Origin: Verrucomicrobiales bacterium | GTDB lineage: Bacteria > Verrucomicrobiota > Verrucomicrobiia > Verrucomicrobiales > SLCJ01 | DNA: 35,840 nucleotides | Direction of reading: 5' to 3' | NCBI GenBank assembly: GCA_024636835.1 | Contig: JAGXGH010000120.1 | Location: forward strand, 1 to 35,840 | In this document: one piece after another, positions 25,795 to 35,155 of the stretch | Position numbering within the stretch: the stretch's first letter is position 1 | Layout: the number at the start of each line of letters is the position of its first letter | The notes under the pieces: model-generated | What the model saw: the letters and a program-made list of their open reading frames with translations, nothing else | The model's database searches: none | Told to the model about the DNA's origin: nothing | Program-made: the position numbers and the translations under genes

Positions 25795-26335
25795 CTGTAA
25801 TTTCTACTTTGCAGTATTCATTTGTTATAGCACCCCCGCTTGACGCCGCTATCTCTACATTATTCTCGCAAGGGACAGAGTTCACGTCACCCGCCACATC
25901 CAACGTGTAAGTAACTATCTGAGGATCACCAGCACCATAGGTATTCATGTCTATCGTTTTAACAACAACGCCATTGATAGCTATTAAAATAACTTTTGTG
26001 CCCGTGTCGTTATCTCTATCAAAAGTAAACTTTAAATCCATGGAACTAACCGAACACACATCGAATATTATAGTTCCGTTATATCCACTTACATCGCCAC
26101 TACCTAAGATGAACTCCTCTACGCTACCACCAGCGGTAGCGTCATTTGCGTAAGCCATGTCCGTCCTGTATTGCCTGCCTATCGTATGAGAAGCCAAACC
26201 AAATAAGAAAGCCGGATCTGAAAGGCATGAGCAAACCGCCCCCCCACCACCAGAAGATCCGCTTGAACCACTTGATGCGCTTGATAGGCCAATCTTGGCG
26301 CTACCCCAATAGCTCGACGAGGACAAGCTCGGCAT
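25784..26335 (-). CDS. Ser-rich tail-like protein
   Basis: A 183-residue protein. The first 35 residues are Ser/Gly-rich (SSASSGSSGSSGGGG). The rest is beta-rich with DVCSVSSMDLKFTFDRDNDT and VILIAINGVVVKTIDMNT, the look of a carbohydrate-binding-like or fibre-tip beta sandwich. It is cotranslated with the big tail-like gene (TAATG overlap) and the glycosyltransferase. Cys residues in the Ser/Gly region and near the end could form disulphides. Likely a structural or receptor-binding part; the exact family is not recognised. Confidence 0.6.
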   Translation of the reverse strand: MPSLSSSSYWGSAKIGLSSASSGSSGSSGGGGAVCSCLSDPAFLFGLASHTIGRQYRTDMAYANDATAGGSVEEFILGSGDVSGYNGTIIFDVCSVSSMDLKFTFDRDNDTGTKVILIAINGVVVKTIDMNTYGAGDPQIVTYTLDVAGDVNSVPCENNVEIAASSGGAITNEYCKVEITDVT

Positions 26336-29300
26336 TATTCATCACCTCCATCTTTCTTTCGAGACATAGACCAGAATCTTTCATTGGCCTCAAAATCATC
26401 CTCAGTCTGGCCTGGGTATCTCACACCATCAAAGCCCATGCGCACTCCGCTCATGCGGCCTGTGACAGTAAGCTGAACAAATGGCCAACGAGTAATGACG
26501 ATCTCATCACCATCCACATAGGCAGCCACAGGCCACGGCTTATCCGGAACCAAGCCAACCACACGGATACTATCATCCACGGTGCCGAATACAAAACGGT
26601 GATCAATCGGGAATCGAGTGACGCGATCTTTCAACTCTACCGAGAACCAATCCGAGAAGATAACTTCGGGGCACTCTTCTGAGAAGTAAGCGACGTGAGT
26701 ATAACCGAAGTCATAGAGCCAAGGCGCGGGAACGACGGCCGTGTTCTTTCCAGATCCGGATCCACTTGATGAACTTGCGTTAGAAAAAGAACCACCTGGG
26801 GTAGATCCCGGCATAGATCCAGAACTACTTGAGCTACTACCCGCAGAACTACTACTCGATGATCCAATACCGCCACCATACCAATCTATACCAAAGGAAC
26901 GATGAACCTCTGGAAAAACATTCCCATCATCATCAGTTTTAGCCTCTGAAATTTTTCTATAATAAGTTCCAGCAACCTCACCCTTCACAAAAGGAGTGGT
27001 AGTAGGAGACGCCTCTTTAACAAAAGTAAGACCCTGCGTGATACCATTCGCATCAACCTCATGCTTTAAGAAAAACTTATCGCCGCTCTCTACAGGGAAA
27101 ACTTCATCAACATTTGAAACAACAGTTATCTTCCCGCTATCAACATCAGTAACACTAGCCGGAGAGAATCTAATTTTCAGGTCAGGCGCTTCGGCCGTGC
27201 CCACATTATACAGATAAGGATAGGCCTCATGGACATAAGGCAATCCAGAATTAAAATGAGGGCAATGAAAGTATTTCGGATCAGTTACCCGCACTCCCGA
27301 AGCATCAGAGACAACACTAAACCCTGCGATCTTATAGACCTGATTCTCATCCTTTCTCTCAGGCGGATCCACCGAAGTCTCTTGCAGAATCAGCTTCGCT
27401 TTACCATGAAACACATTCAGATAAAGAGCCCAAGCGCCAGCAACAATGCTCTGAGATGGCGGAATCCAGTCAGCCACACCTTCACCAATAATAGGAATAT
27501 CATTAAACTGAGGGATAACATCAACATGCGATCCATAGCCACCAACATTCTGCGAGAGGTAAGTCGGAGTAATAGTAACCTTCACTTCACTTCCAACGAT
27601 TTCAAAGATCGGCTTAAGAGGACACTTGCCAGTATCGGCTCCGCCAGAAATGTTTACCCGCGCAAGAATGATTGCACTGCCAGTATATCCATCAACCTCA
27701 TTGATCGTTCCAAGATACTTGGATCCGCCAACCTTTGCAAAGTCATCGCCGTTATCCACACCAACACGATCACCAGGTTTAAAGGATCCCTTCACCCTTG
27801 TTGGCACCGTTCCAGAATGAGCAACCATCATGGCATCACCAGCCGCCAACTGCTTGGATACCAACACACCACCGAAGCGAGAACTCGACGCATCACCTTC
27901 CCCGTTCTTATTGAGGTAGATAACAGAGCCAGCCTCATGCGCCGTGCCGCCACTAGCGACCTGACGAACAGGAACATTACCACCCGTGCTAACAGGTGTA
28001 CCTAACGCCTCACTGACTGATTGAGCATTGCCGCGAAACCCCTTCTCTAAAGATCGCTCGATCTTCGCGATAGCCTTCAGTTGCTCGACCTCTTCCTTTT
28101 CTAAGCGTGAGCGATTATCCAAAGACTCAACCCTTGTGATTCGCTGTAAAGCAACTTGACTGACGCCTACAGACCCACGCTCTTTTTCATAAGAGATCGA
28201 CTCTGATAATCCAGCACGATCTATAATGATCGTGGCATCCCTGACAGTGGACAACATAGGGACTCCCCCACTCCCCCTATTGGTAAATGATCCGCTAACC
28301 CTGGTATCATCACGATCAATGACCGTCTCGGCAATCTTTGCAGCCTTGGCACTAGACAGTAGACCATCCTCAAACGGAACCTCAGTAGCTTCCTCAGCAC
28401 CCTTGGCGAGTAAGTGCGTGGCCAACTCCGGAGCAGAAACAGAACCATGACGCCTACCGGATCCGTAAACCTTTTTGAATCTACCAAAGTCAAAAGTCAA
28501 CGAAGCCCTAACCTCAGCAGGACTTGCAGTGAACAAAGGATTAGGAACCGCGATATCCCGCATGGGAGAGTCTGCCGCCAAGTCAGACTCAGGTAGACTT
28601 TTATTCGGTAGAATGTAAAGCGCCGCTTGACCCGTCCCAGGCTTAAAGACCGAGTTCCGGAAAAGGATTACCCTCTCCTTTTGCATGACGCTGAAATCGC
28701 TAACCAATCCCCAATACTGCGCCCATTGCTCCGGAGTCTTGTAGCGGAATAGATCGTCTATCTCAACCGATGCAAAATCTACTGGCTGCCCCTTTGCTAC
28801 AACTAAAGCTTCTGAGTCTGGATAGTATTCGTTAGGCAATAATTCAAACTGACCATTACCCAAAGACTTAACATTATGAATCAATCCGGCAAATAGATCC
28901 TTGGAATTCAAAGGCACATCGGAAAACACCTGATCACTCGCGACGGCGTAACTCTTAAAAATAAATTCGTTGATATACCTCCATACCGGAAGGTCATTCC
29001 GTTGCTGGCTACCGTGGCGACGATTATCCAAGAACAGCAAATACTTCTCACCTTGGAATTCCTCGGCGTATCCCCCATCGATCTCGTCATAGTATTCTCT
29101 AAGAGTCACCTCTCTGGCTTTGGCCGCCCTGTCCGCGTAACCGCTCCGCGTCTTTGGAAATGCACCAAAGACTCTTTCAACCTCGGCGATCCACGCTGGC
29201 TCACTAATGAATTTTTCATAGCCACTCGCCCAAGCGGCCTCAAGCCGCACACCATTCGCCTGAACAAGATTCCTGCCACCAACGACAGTAACCTTTGTGT

Positions 29301-29961
29301 CTGCCCCTGTAGACTCTTCACCATCGTTATATGACGGCGCATTGCTCTTTGATGGAACAGCACCAACACCACGTTGATCAAACCTAAGCGAACTCGCGCC
29401 CTCAAGAATCAAATCAATACCAAGGTCATTAACGATCTGCGAAACCACATCAGCCACTTTCCGGCCGCTCATCGCCTCAACCATCAAGGAGCTGTCATCC
29501 ATCGAAGAATGCGCATTGATGCTAAACGAATAGGCAGGAGTGGCACCATCAAGAACGCTCTGCAATACCTGCGTAGTGGACATGGCCGCATCAGTGATAG
29601 ACCAGTTCTCAGCGTCATAGTTGGCAGGAAGCAAATGTTTCCATCGGCGCTTAGTTCCGGAATACTCAGGATCACCACGGCGGACTGGCACATTCCAAGC
29701 ACCGAAGACCAACATAGCTTGCAAGCGATATCTGTTATCAACAGCACGGAATTGAAACTGAGTTCCGGATCCGGTATCGACTGCGGATCCAACCCCATCA
29801 AGAACACCATGAAAGCTCACACCGCCAGCCGTGATATTGAAAGCCGAGTCAACAGAACCCGGCGATCCATCTACTGCTACACCCGTAGCAGTAGATGGAT
29901 AAACACCCCATGACCGCTTTAATCGCAGTTCTTTTATTGTGCCACCACCAATAGATATCAT
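26335..29961 (-). CDS. large tail-hub/fibre-like protein, poly-Ser linker
   Basis: A 1208-residue protein. The N-terminal 200 residues (SWGVYPSTATGVAVDG, then STTQVLQSVLDGATPAYSFS, then VADVVSQIVNDLGIDLILEG) have the layout of tail-hub/baseplate proteins with a small domain that reads like a phage-tail hub. A helical, coiled-coil-like part lies at about 610-660 (LEKEEVEQLKAIAKIERSLE). Residues about 1030-1080 are a poly-Ser/Gly linker with runs of six Ser. The C-terminal 120 residues are a separate domain. It is the main gene of a leftward operon whose starts and stops overlap. Probably a virion tail component; no specific family is assigned. Confidence 0.7.
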   Translation of the reverse strand: MISIGGGTIKELRLKRSWGVYPSTATGVAVDGSPGSVDSAFNITAGGVSFHGVLDGVGSAVDTGSGTQFQFRAVDNRYRLQAMLVFGAWNVPVRRGDPEYSGTKRRWKHLLPANYDAENWSITDAAMSTTQVLQSVLDGATPAYSFSINAHSSMDDSSLMVEAMSGRKVADVVSQIVNDLGIDLILEGASSLRFDQRGVGAVPSKSNAPSYNDGEESTGADTKVTVVGGRNLVQANGVRLEAAWASGYEKFISEPAWIAEVERVFGAFPKTRSGYADRAAKAREVTLREYYDEIDGGYAEEFQGEKYLLFLDNRRHGSQQRNDLPVWRYINEFIFKSYAVASDQVFSDVPLNSKDLFAGLIHNVKSLGNGQFELLPNEYYPDSEALVVAKGQPVDFASVEIDDLFRYKTPEQWAQYWGLVSDFSVMQKERVILFRNSVFKPGTGQAALYILPNKSLPESDLAADSPMRDIAVPNPLFTASPAEVRASLTFDFGRFKKVYGSGRRHGSVSAPELATHLLAKGAEEATEVPFEDGLLSSAKAAKIAETVIDRDDTRVSGSFTNRGSGGVPMLSTVRDATIIIDRAGLSESISYEKERGSVGVSQVALQRITRVESLDNRSRLEKEEVEQLKAIAKIERSLEKGFRGNAQSVSEALGTPVSTGGNVPVRQVASGGTAHEAGSVIYLNKNGEGDASSSRFGGVLVSKQLAAGDAMMVAHSGTVPTRVKGSFKPGDRVGVDNGDDFAKVGGSKYLGTINEVDGYTGSAIILARVNISGGADTGKCPLKPIFEIVGSEVKVTITPTYLSQNVGGYGSHVDVIPQFNDIPIIGEGVADWIPPSQSIVAGAWALYLNVFHGKAKLILQETSVDPPERKDENQVYKIAGFSVVSDASGVRVTDPKYFHCPHFNSGLPYVHEAYPYLYNVGTAEAPDLKIRFSPASVTDVDSGKITVVSNVDEVFPVESGDKFFLKHEVDANGITQGLTFVKEASPTTTPFVKGEVAGTYYRKISEAKTDDDGNVFPEVHRSFGIDWYGGGIGSSSSSSAGSSSSSSGSMPGSTPGGSFSNASSSSGSGSGKNTAVVPAPWLYDFGYTHVAYFSEECPEVIFSDWFSVELKDRVTRFPIDHRFVFGTVDDSIRVVGLVPDKPWPVAAYVDGDEIVITRWPFVQLTVTGRMSGVRMGFDGVRYPGQTEDDFEANERFWSMSRKKDGGDE

Positions 29962-30515
29962 CCTTCAAATGCGGGTTGAGTGTAAAATACAGCGGTGCCC
30001 GCCGCCGGACAAAGAACACTGGAGTTAGAATCTTTCAGAAGATCGCCGTCACCAAAATCAGCAGTCACAGAACAACGGTTATCGTGCGAGCGGTAGACGG
30101 TGATACCATCCAAGAGATAAGGCATGGTCATAAAATCGAAGTGAGTAAGCACCGCCCTCACCTCCACGCCAGACGAGAGATCCGCAGACTCAGAGTGGAA
30201 GTTGAGGGCATTGCCACGGATCGAACCGTAGAGAGACAAACTCCCGCGCTTGTGAGGATACTCACCAGAGAAATGCAAACGGCATTGAGGCGTATCCCTC
30301 ACAACCTTCCGCACATCAGGATAATCAGGCAGGGAGATACGCGCACCACAAACATGCCACGGACAAATAGTAATCTGCCCATCATGCTCGAAAGATTCTA
30401 CGTTGCCATTCTGATCCTCAATCTTCACTAAGGCTTTATCCCTACCGATCAGAGCGAAATGCCAACCATCAATCTCGGTGCAAATTGCTAGATCTTGGTA
30501 GTGGGTTTTATTCAT
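29958..30515 (-). CDS. hypothetical protein, first of tail operon
   Basis: A 185-residue protein, beta-rich, with ICTEIDGWHFALIGRDKALV near the N-terminus and a Trp/Cys-containing turn (ITICPWHVCGARISLPDYPD). It ends in LCPAAGTAVFYTQPAFEG. Family unknown. It overlaps the large tail-like gene by 4 bp (ATGA), so it is likely part of the same structure or assembly module. It is transcribed away from the primase gene. Confidence 0.6.
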   Translation of the reverse strand: MNKTHYQDLAICTEIDGWHFALIGRDKALVKIEDQNGNVESFEHDGQITICPWHVCGARISLPDYPDVRKVVRDTPQCRLHFSGEYPHKRGSLSLYGSIRGNALNFHSESADLSSGVEVRAVLTHFDFMTMPYLLDGITVYRSHDNRCSVTADFGDGDLLKDSNSSVLCPAAGTAVFYTQPAFEG

Positions 30516-30539
30516 TAGAACTTTACTTTAAATTAGTGT

Positions 30540-30564
30540 TTGCAATTCATACCACACATTGCAA
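30540..30564. promoter_or_regulatory. inverted repeat between tail operon and primase
   Basis: TTGCAAT and ATTGCAA, seven bases each and 18 bp centre to centre, in the 77-bp divergent region. The spacing of nearly two helical turns suits a dimeric operator controlling both directions. No clear -35/-10 pair was identified. Confidence 0.45.
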
Positions 30565-30592
30565 TGATCATCATCCTACAACCAGTCCAACC

Positions 30593-33500
30593 ATGTCAAA
30601 TACAGAACTGTCCAAAGCGATAGAAACAGCCAACGATGCCCTACCACTTCCATACCTTGCTGCAAAGAGGGACATAACCCTCGACGGCAAAGGCTATGCG
30701 GAATGCCCATTCTGCAAAGGTAGCAATAAATTCAGAGTGAAGAAGAGCGGCTCCGGAGCCTATTACTTCAACTGCATTTCCACGTCTTGCTCGGCTCACG
30801 CAGACAACAACCAACTAGGCAAGGATGCGATTGGCCTCATCGCGATGCTTGAAAATATTCAACGGAAAGAGGCCGTGGATATTTTCCTGGAACTAGCACA
30901 GGTGCCGAAACCTAAATATACTCCCAAAAAAAAATCAGCAGCCAAGAAGCAGAGTAGCAAAAATGATGAATCCACCGTTGATGATGAACAGGCGACGGAC
31001 TCAGAATCCACCAACGATAGTAGCGGTATAGAAGATAACGAGGATGAAGAGGACAACATCATCCACCTTCAACAAGCCGAAGAGAGCAAGCCCCAATCAA
31101 AGGATCCGTCAACTTACTTTACTAGACTTGAGCCAGAGTCTCGCAACCCATGGGAAGAGATCTACCGCCGCCTCACTCTGGACGACCATCACCTAAATGA
31201 GTTGATGGCAAAGCGAGGACTCTCGCCGGAAACGATTCGGAGAGCAGGAATCAAAACCTCCAAGGCCGCGAACAAAAACCTGCTTGCAGGTATAGACGAA
31301 CTCTTCAAGAAAGAGGATCTACTAAGAGACGGCATCATCCAAGACAGAGGACACGGCACCTACCTATCCCCTCAACTCACCGGACTAGGCAACACAGGGA
31401 AGAAAGACAACGGCGGGAATTTTGTTTTCGAGCCTGACGTAAATCCAGCCATCATCCCCTACTCCAAGAACGGAGAATGCTTCTACCTCCGGCCGCACAA
31501 GGGCGGGATCTCCGGTAAGAAATGGCGGGAGAAAAATACGACCTCAGAGTTTGAGGATGATGAGGACGATCTCTTTTGCTCATCACATGTTTACTGCCCC
31601 GCCCTGCTTGAGCAACTTCTGGATGATAAGACGAAGAGAACAGTAGTTCTCACAGAGGGCGAATACAAAGCTCTCGCGCTCTTCCAGTGCGGCATACCAG
31701 CCATAGCCGTTCCAGGAATCACCTTCCTAAAGAATCCGGCATTCCGTAAAGAGCTTGTCGAAATCATCCATCGATTCAATATCTCGGATCTCGTAGTGAT
31801 CTACGACAACGAAGATAAGTCGGACACTAAACTCGCCTCCTACAACCCGGATCCATGGAAGCGACACGACGCCGAAGTTTGGGCGAGATACGCTTGCTCT
31901 AACTTGCACTTTGAAGTTTCAGAACACGGCGGCCGCGCTCGCATCGGATACCTGAAAGACGAATGGCGCAACTCACAAGGGAAGGCCGACTTCGATGGAT
32001 GGCTCGCCACATGCGTAGCCAGTGAAGGAGGCTTTGAGAAAGGAACCAAGAAGGCTAGAGAAGGATTCCTTGAGATCATCAAAGAGGCCAAGTCACCAAC
32101 TCGATTCCTCGATCTATTCCCAACCGAGAAGGAACGGATCATCCAAGCCAAGCTGGCAAGACTCAACTACACAAGGAAGATTCCAGTGGGAGGAAAGCAG
32201 GAGCAGAGTGACGCCAAGCGGATCCGCAACTGCCACGAAAAATTCCGCATCCGTCTAAGGATCGAAGACCTCTATAACGATCTACGCGAAACCCATGAAG
32301 TCTACTACTACTCAAAACCACCAGCAGAGAAGAGACTAGGCACCCTCTCAAAAATCTACAGCGAGATCAAAGAGATGATCGAGAACTGTGACAGCGAAGA
32401 AGAACTCGTTCAATTAAAAGCCGCCCGCCGCGCTTGCTGGATCCAACAACAAGGATGGCCGGAAGTCATCAGCGACTTCACCCTCATGTCAGAGTTCAAA
32501 GTCATTACGCAGGACAAGCGCATCGAGCGGCTATTCGTAGCCAAGAACAATGTCGGAGAAAGATCGCGGCCAGAGCAGCCTAAGAACGCATCACTAGCAT
32601 CATCGGTAAAGTTTCGCGAATGGCTACTCGACTGCGGCAACTTCCACTGGAGAGGCGGCGACAACCAGCTGCAACTCTTGATGACAGACCTCGACCACCA
32701 TTCAGCATGGAAAGAGATCCGAGAGATTGACCTTCTTGGCTACCACCCTGAGAGCAAGCTATACCTATTCGGCGATTGCGCAGTAACACCGGATGGAGAA
32801 TTCCTGTTCACCGATCACAATGATATCGTCTGGTATCAAGGCGTCGGCTACCGCATCGACCCCGACAACATCAGCGAGTTTGCCCACGGCGCACCGAAGC
32901 TTTTCCAGTCCGCCAATTTCTCATCCGCTCAAGAAGAACACGCCAGCATAGATTGGGATAAGGAAACAGAAGTCGTCTCGACAATCTTTTCCACGATGAT
33001 GAAAGACTTCCACGACAATCTAGGAGATCACAGCGGAACCCTCGCCCTGGGTGCAACCATGTCCTACATTTTCTCCGCGCACATGATCAAAAAGTATAAC
33101 GCGATCCCTGGTCTATGGATCCACGGCCGCATGTCCGGAGGCAAGACAACAATAGCAAAGTTGCTTATGCACATTTGGGGATTCCCCATTGGGTTCAAGA
33201 CTCAGACAATGGGAGAAGGAACCACCAATACCGGCATGGATCGCGTTCTCTCTCAGTACTGCGGACTACCCGTATGGTTTGACGAGTTCCGAATCAATGA
33301 AGCTACCGCCAATAAGATAGCCAGCCTCAGAAACGCTTACAACCAGCAAGCCAAGAGCAAGGCAAGGATCGACCAAACAAAGCGGATCCGTAGCGCACAA
33401 CCGCTCACCATGCCGATGGTCACAGGTGAAGGAACAGTTCAAGATGCCGCCACAAAATCAAGATTCGTCAGCGTCGTCCTATCAGCCGCCAACAGACTCC

Positions 33501-34279
33501 CGCTCAACGACAGGCCATCACACGACTCACGATACAATCGGATGGAGAATGAAAAGAATGATTATCATAGAGTAGGACGATGGATGATCAAAAACAGAAA
33601 AGAACTCACCGCAGCGTTCGACATGTTTATGACCTCATTCCTAGCCAACAAGAGAACGCTCGCGCAGATCTCTCAAGACCGCCTACGACTCACCTACGGA
33701 ACCGCCTACTCAACGATCAAAGTTCTCTGCGCTAAACTCCAAGCCAAAGGAGAAGGCGATTTTTTCAAAGGCATGGAAAGCTTTCTATACCGCTACGCCA
33801 CAGAGGCCACACACGACGTATCACAGGAAGCATTCCTCAACCGATTCCTCGCCGATATCGTATCAGGCGTAAAGCGCCAGGTAATCGACAAGAACTTTGT
33901 GCGCGTAGAATACGCAACAATATCCAAAGAAGCATCCGGCAACGTCAAGATCGAGCCAACAGGAAGTTCTAACCCACACTCAGAGGTCGTGATGCGCATA
34001 GCCTCTCGCGAAGTCTTTTCTGAATATGCCAGAGACAAGCGCCAACAAGGTGAGGATCCAGACTTGGATAGAGGTAACATCCAGAGCGAGATGAAGAAGG
34101 AACCATTCTGGATCAACCCACCAAACACCGGAGCCCGTGTTCACCGCATGTCTATCGACGGCCGCCAACTATCAGTTTGGGCTTTGCGCGTAAGCAAGAT
34201 TGAGGACGAGGAACTCAAGGAAGAGATTGAAACTTTAATCTCCGGCGACGGATCCGGATCCTCATTGTCGGGTATCTGA
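30593..34279 (+). CDS. primase-helicase: zinc finger, Toprim, P-loop ATPase
   Basis: A 1228-residue protein from ATG 30593; the frame is open earlier, but the zinc finger then starts at 38. The N-terminal zinc-ribbon (C38, C41, C61, C66: CPFC...CISTSC) is of the phage/plasmid primase type. A low-complexity, charged linker lies at about 105-180. The Toprim-like part (about 345-410) has VVLTEGEYKALALFQCGIPA with E near 355, then VVIYDNEDK near 400, similar to DUF3854 primases. A P-loop ATPase has Walker A GRMSGGKTT (about 843-851) and Walker B LPVWFDEF (about 891). It should prime and unwind DNA at the element's own origin. It is followed by iterons, consistent with autonomous replication. Confidence 0.85.
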   Translation: MSNTELSKAIETANDALPLPYLAAKRDITLDGKGYAECPFCKGSNKFRVKKSGSGAYYFNCISTSCSAHADNNQLGKDAIGLIAMLENIQRKEAVDIFLELAQVPKPKYTPKKKSAAKKQSSKNDESTVDDEQATDSESTNDSSGIEDNEDEEDNIIHLQQAEESKPQSKDPSTYFTRLEPESRNPWEEIYRRLTLDDHHLNELMAKRGLSPETIRRAGIKTSKAANKNLLAGIDELFKKEDLLRDGIIQDRGHGTYLSPQLTGLGNTGKKDNGGNFVFEPDVNPAIIPYSKNGECFYLRPHKGGISGKKWREKNTTSEFEDDEDDLFCSSHVYCPALLEQLLDDKTKRTVVLTEGEYKALALFQCGIPAIAVPGITFLKNPAFRKELVEIIHRFNISDLVVIYDNEDKSDTKLASYNPDPWKRHDAEVWARYACSNLHFEVSEHGGRARIGYLKDEWRNSQGKADFDGWLATCVASEGGFEKGTKKAREGFLEIIKEAKSPTRFLDLFPTEKERIIQAKLARLNYTRKIPVGGKQEQSDAKRIRNCHEKFRIRLRIEDLYNDLRETHEVYYYSKPPAEKRLGTLSKIYSEIKEMIENCDSEEELVQLKAARRACWIQQQGWPEVISDFTLMSEFKVITQDKRIERLFVAKNNVGERSRPEQPKNASLASSVKFREWLLDCGNFHWRGGDNQLQLLMTDLDHHSAWKEIREIDLLGYHPESKLYLFGDCAVTPDGEFLFTDHNDIVWYQGVGYRIDPDNISEFAHGAPKLFQSANFSSAQEEHASIDWDKETEVVSTIFSTMMKDFHDNLGDHSGTLALGATMSYIFSAHMIKKYNAIPGLWIHGRMSGGKTTIAKLLMHIWGFPIGFKTQTMGEGTTNTGMDRVLSQYCGLPVWFDEFRINEATANKIASLRNAYNQQAKSKARIDQTKRIRSAQPLTMPMVTGEGTVQDAATKSRFVSVVLSAANRLPLNDRPSHDSRYNRMENEKNDYHRVGRWMIKNRKELTAAFDMFMTSFLANKRTLAQISQDRLRLTYGTAYSTIKVLCAKLQAKGEGDFFKGMESFLYRYATEATHDVSQEAFLNRFLADIVSGVKRQVIDKNFVRVEYATISKEASGNVKIEPTGSSNPHSEVVMRIASREVFSEYARDKRQQGEDPDLDRGNIQSEMKKEPFWINPPNTGARVHRMSIDGRQLSVWALRVSKIEDEELKEEIETLISGDGSGSSLSGI

Positions 34280-34330
34280 CACTTTTCAAACCCCGCGACC
34301 CCCGCAGCCCCAAAAACAAAAGTGTCAGAT
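34274..34330 (+). terminator. long-loop inverted repeat at the primase stop
   Basis: ATCTGACACTTTT (34274-34286) and AAAAGTGTCAGAT (34318-34330) are a perfect 13-bp inverted repeat with a 31-nt C-rich loop; the primase stop codon lies in the left arm. A TTTTTT run follows at about 34337. It may be a terminator or mRNA 3'-end structure, or a protein-binding pair. Confidence 0.55.
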
Positions 34331-34351
34331 TTCACCTTTTTTGAAGTGGCG

Positions 34352-34652
34352 TAGTAGCAGACCTAAGCCTAATAGTAGCACTTAAAGTAGCTTATGCTAC
34401 TAGCCGTAAGTCCTTAACACATAAGGACTTACGGCTTTTTAGTAGCACTAGTAGCAAATTTCTCGCCAAAAGTAATCCGAGGTGTAAACGCAGAGAATCA
34501 CAGTGAGGATTAACAAGCTTGCATTACGACCGCCCTAATTATATTATATGATGCTACTAATGCTTCTAGTGCTACTACTTATACTCTGAACCCTGATTTT
34601 ATCGAGGCTCCAAGGTAGAAGCAGCCCTAGTAGCAAAATTTAACTGCTACTA
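34352..34652. repeat. iteron array, putative replication origin/operator
   Basis: The octamer TAGTAGCA occurs perfectly nine times in 301 bp. Direct copies start at 34352, 34373, 34440, 34449 and 34628; inverted copies (TGCTACTA) start at 34395, 34552, 34570 and 34645. Two more with one change (TGCTTCTA 34561, TAGAAGCA 34616) bring it to eleven. An AT-rich stretch at 34536-34551 (AATTATATTATATG) could be an unwinding element. It lies between the primase-helicase and a small HTH-like gene, as in iteron origins. The last pair flanks AAATTTAAC just before that gene's ATG and may also be its operator. Confidence 0.75.
34404..34440 (+). terminator. rho-independent terminator inside the iteron region
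   Basis: CCGTAAGTCCTTA and TAAGGACTTACGG make a perfect 13-bp stem with a 5-nt loop (ACACA), followed by CTTTTT. It is the clearest intrinsic terminator in the window and ends the primase transcript 125 bp after its stop codon. Confidence 0.85.
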
Positions 34653-34657
34653 GAATT

Positions 34658-35155
34658 ATGTCCAACCTAGATAAGAACCGCAAGCCACACTCGCCTTGGC
34701 AGATCATGGTGAATGAGAAGATGCTGGCTACGGCCGTAAGCTATCGCGACCTCGCTACAGCCACGAACCGCACCACCACACCGATCCCCTACTCCACGAT
34801 CTACAACTGGCTTCACTCCAGATCCGGCGCTCCGAACCACTCCAGCTACACACAGGAGATCAATAGAGCTATCGCTACAGCACTAGGCATCCGTCCATCG
34901 GAACTCGCTGTGGCCGCTGAGGCGTCCATGCCTCTCTTTGCCAATGGCGAAACCCCGCGCCCCGTGACAGCGATTGACGGCCTCCAGGAATTACGTGAAG
35001 CGATCAGCGAATCAAAAGCGAGATCCTTTCCCCGCGCTCGATTGATCAACTTGATTGACGCCATGATCGATAAGCGGAAACCCGCGCCCAAGAATGGTGC
35101 CCTGCCCGCTCCTTTGAAAGCATCAGGAGATCGTCGGAAGAGATCGAACGGTTGA
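34658..35155 (+). CDS. HTH-like small protein downstream of iterons
   Basis: A 165-residue protein. Residues about 18-85 read as an XRE-like helix-turn-helix: MLATAVSYRDLATATNR, then TPIPYSTIYNWL, then INRAIATALGIRPSELAVAA. A helical middle (ITAIDGLQELREAISE-like) and a basic, Pro-rich tail with RRKRSNG follow. The start ATG 34658 lies 5 bp after the last iteron, so the protein is a good candidate to bind those repeats as a regulator or initiator. It is the only gene directly controlled by that region on this strand. Confidence 0.7.
   Translation: MSNLDKNRKPHSPWQIMVNEKMLATAVSYRDLATATNRTTTPIPYSTIYNWLHSRSGAPNHSSYTQEINRAIATALGIRPSELAVAAEASMPLFANGETPRPVTAIDGLQELREAISESKARSFPRARLINLIDAMIDKRKPAPKNGALPAPLKASGDRRKRSNG

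Noticed and set aside
34352..34652. CRISPR array
   Set aside because: The repeated unit is only 8 bp, occurs in both orientations and has irregular spacing, which fits iterons or operators rather than CRISPR.
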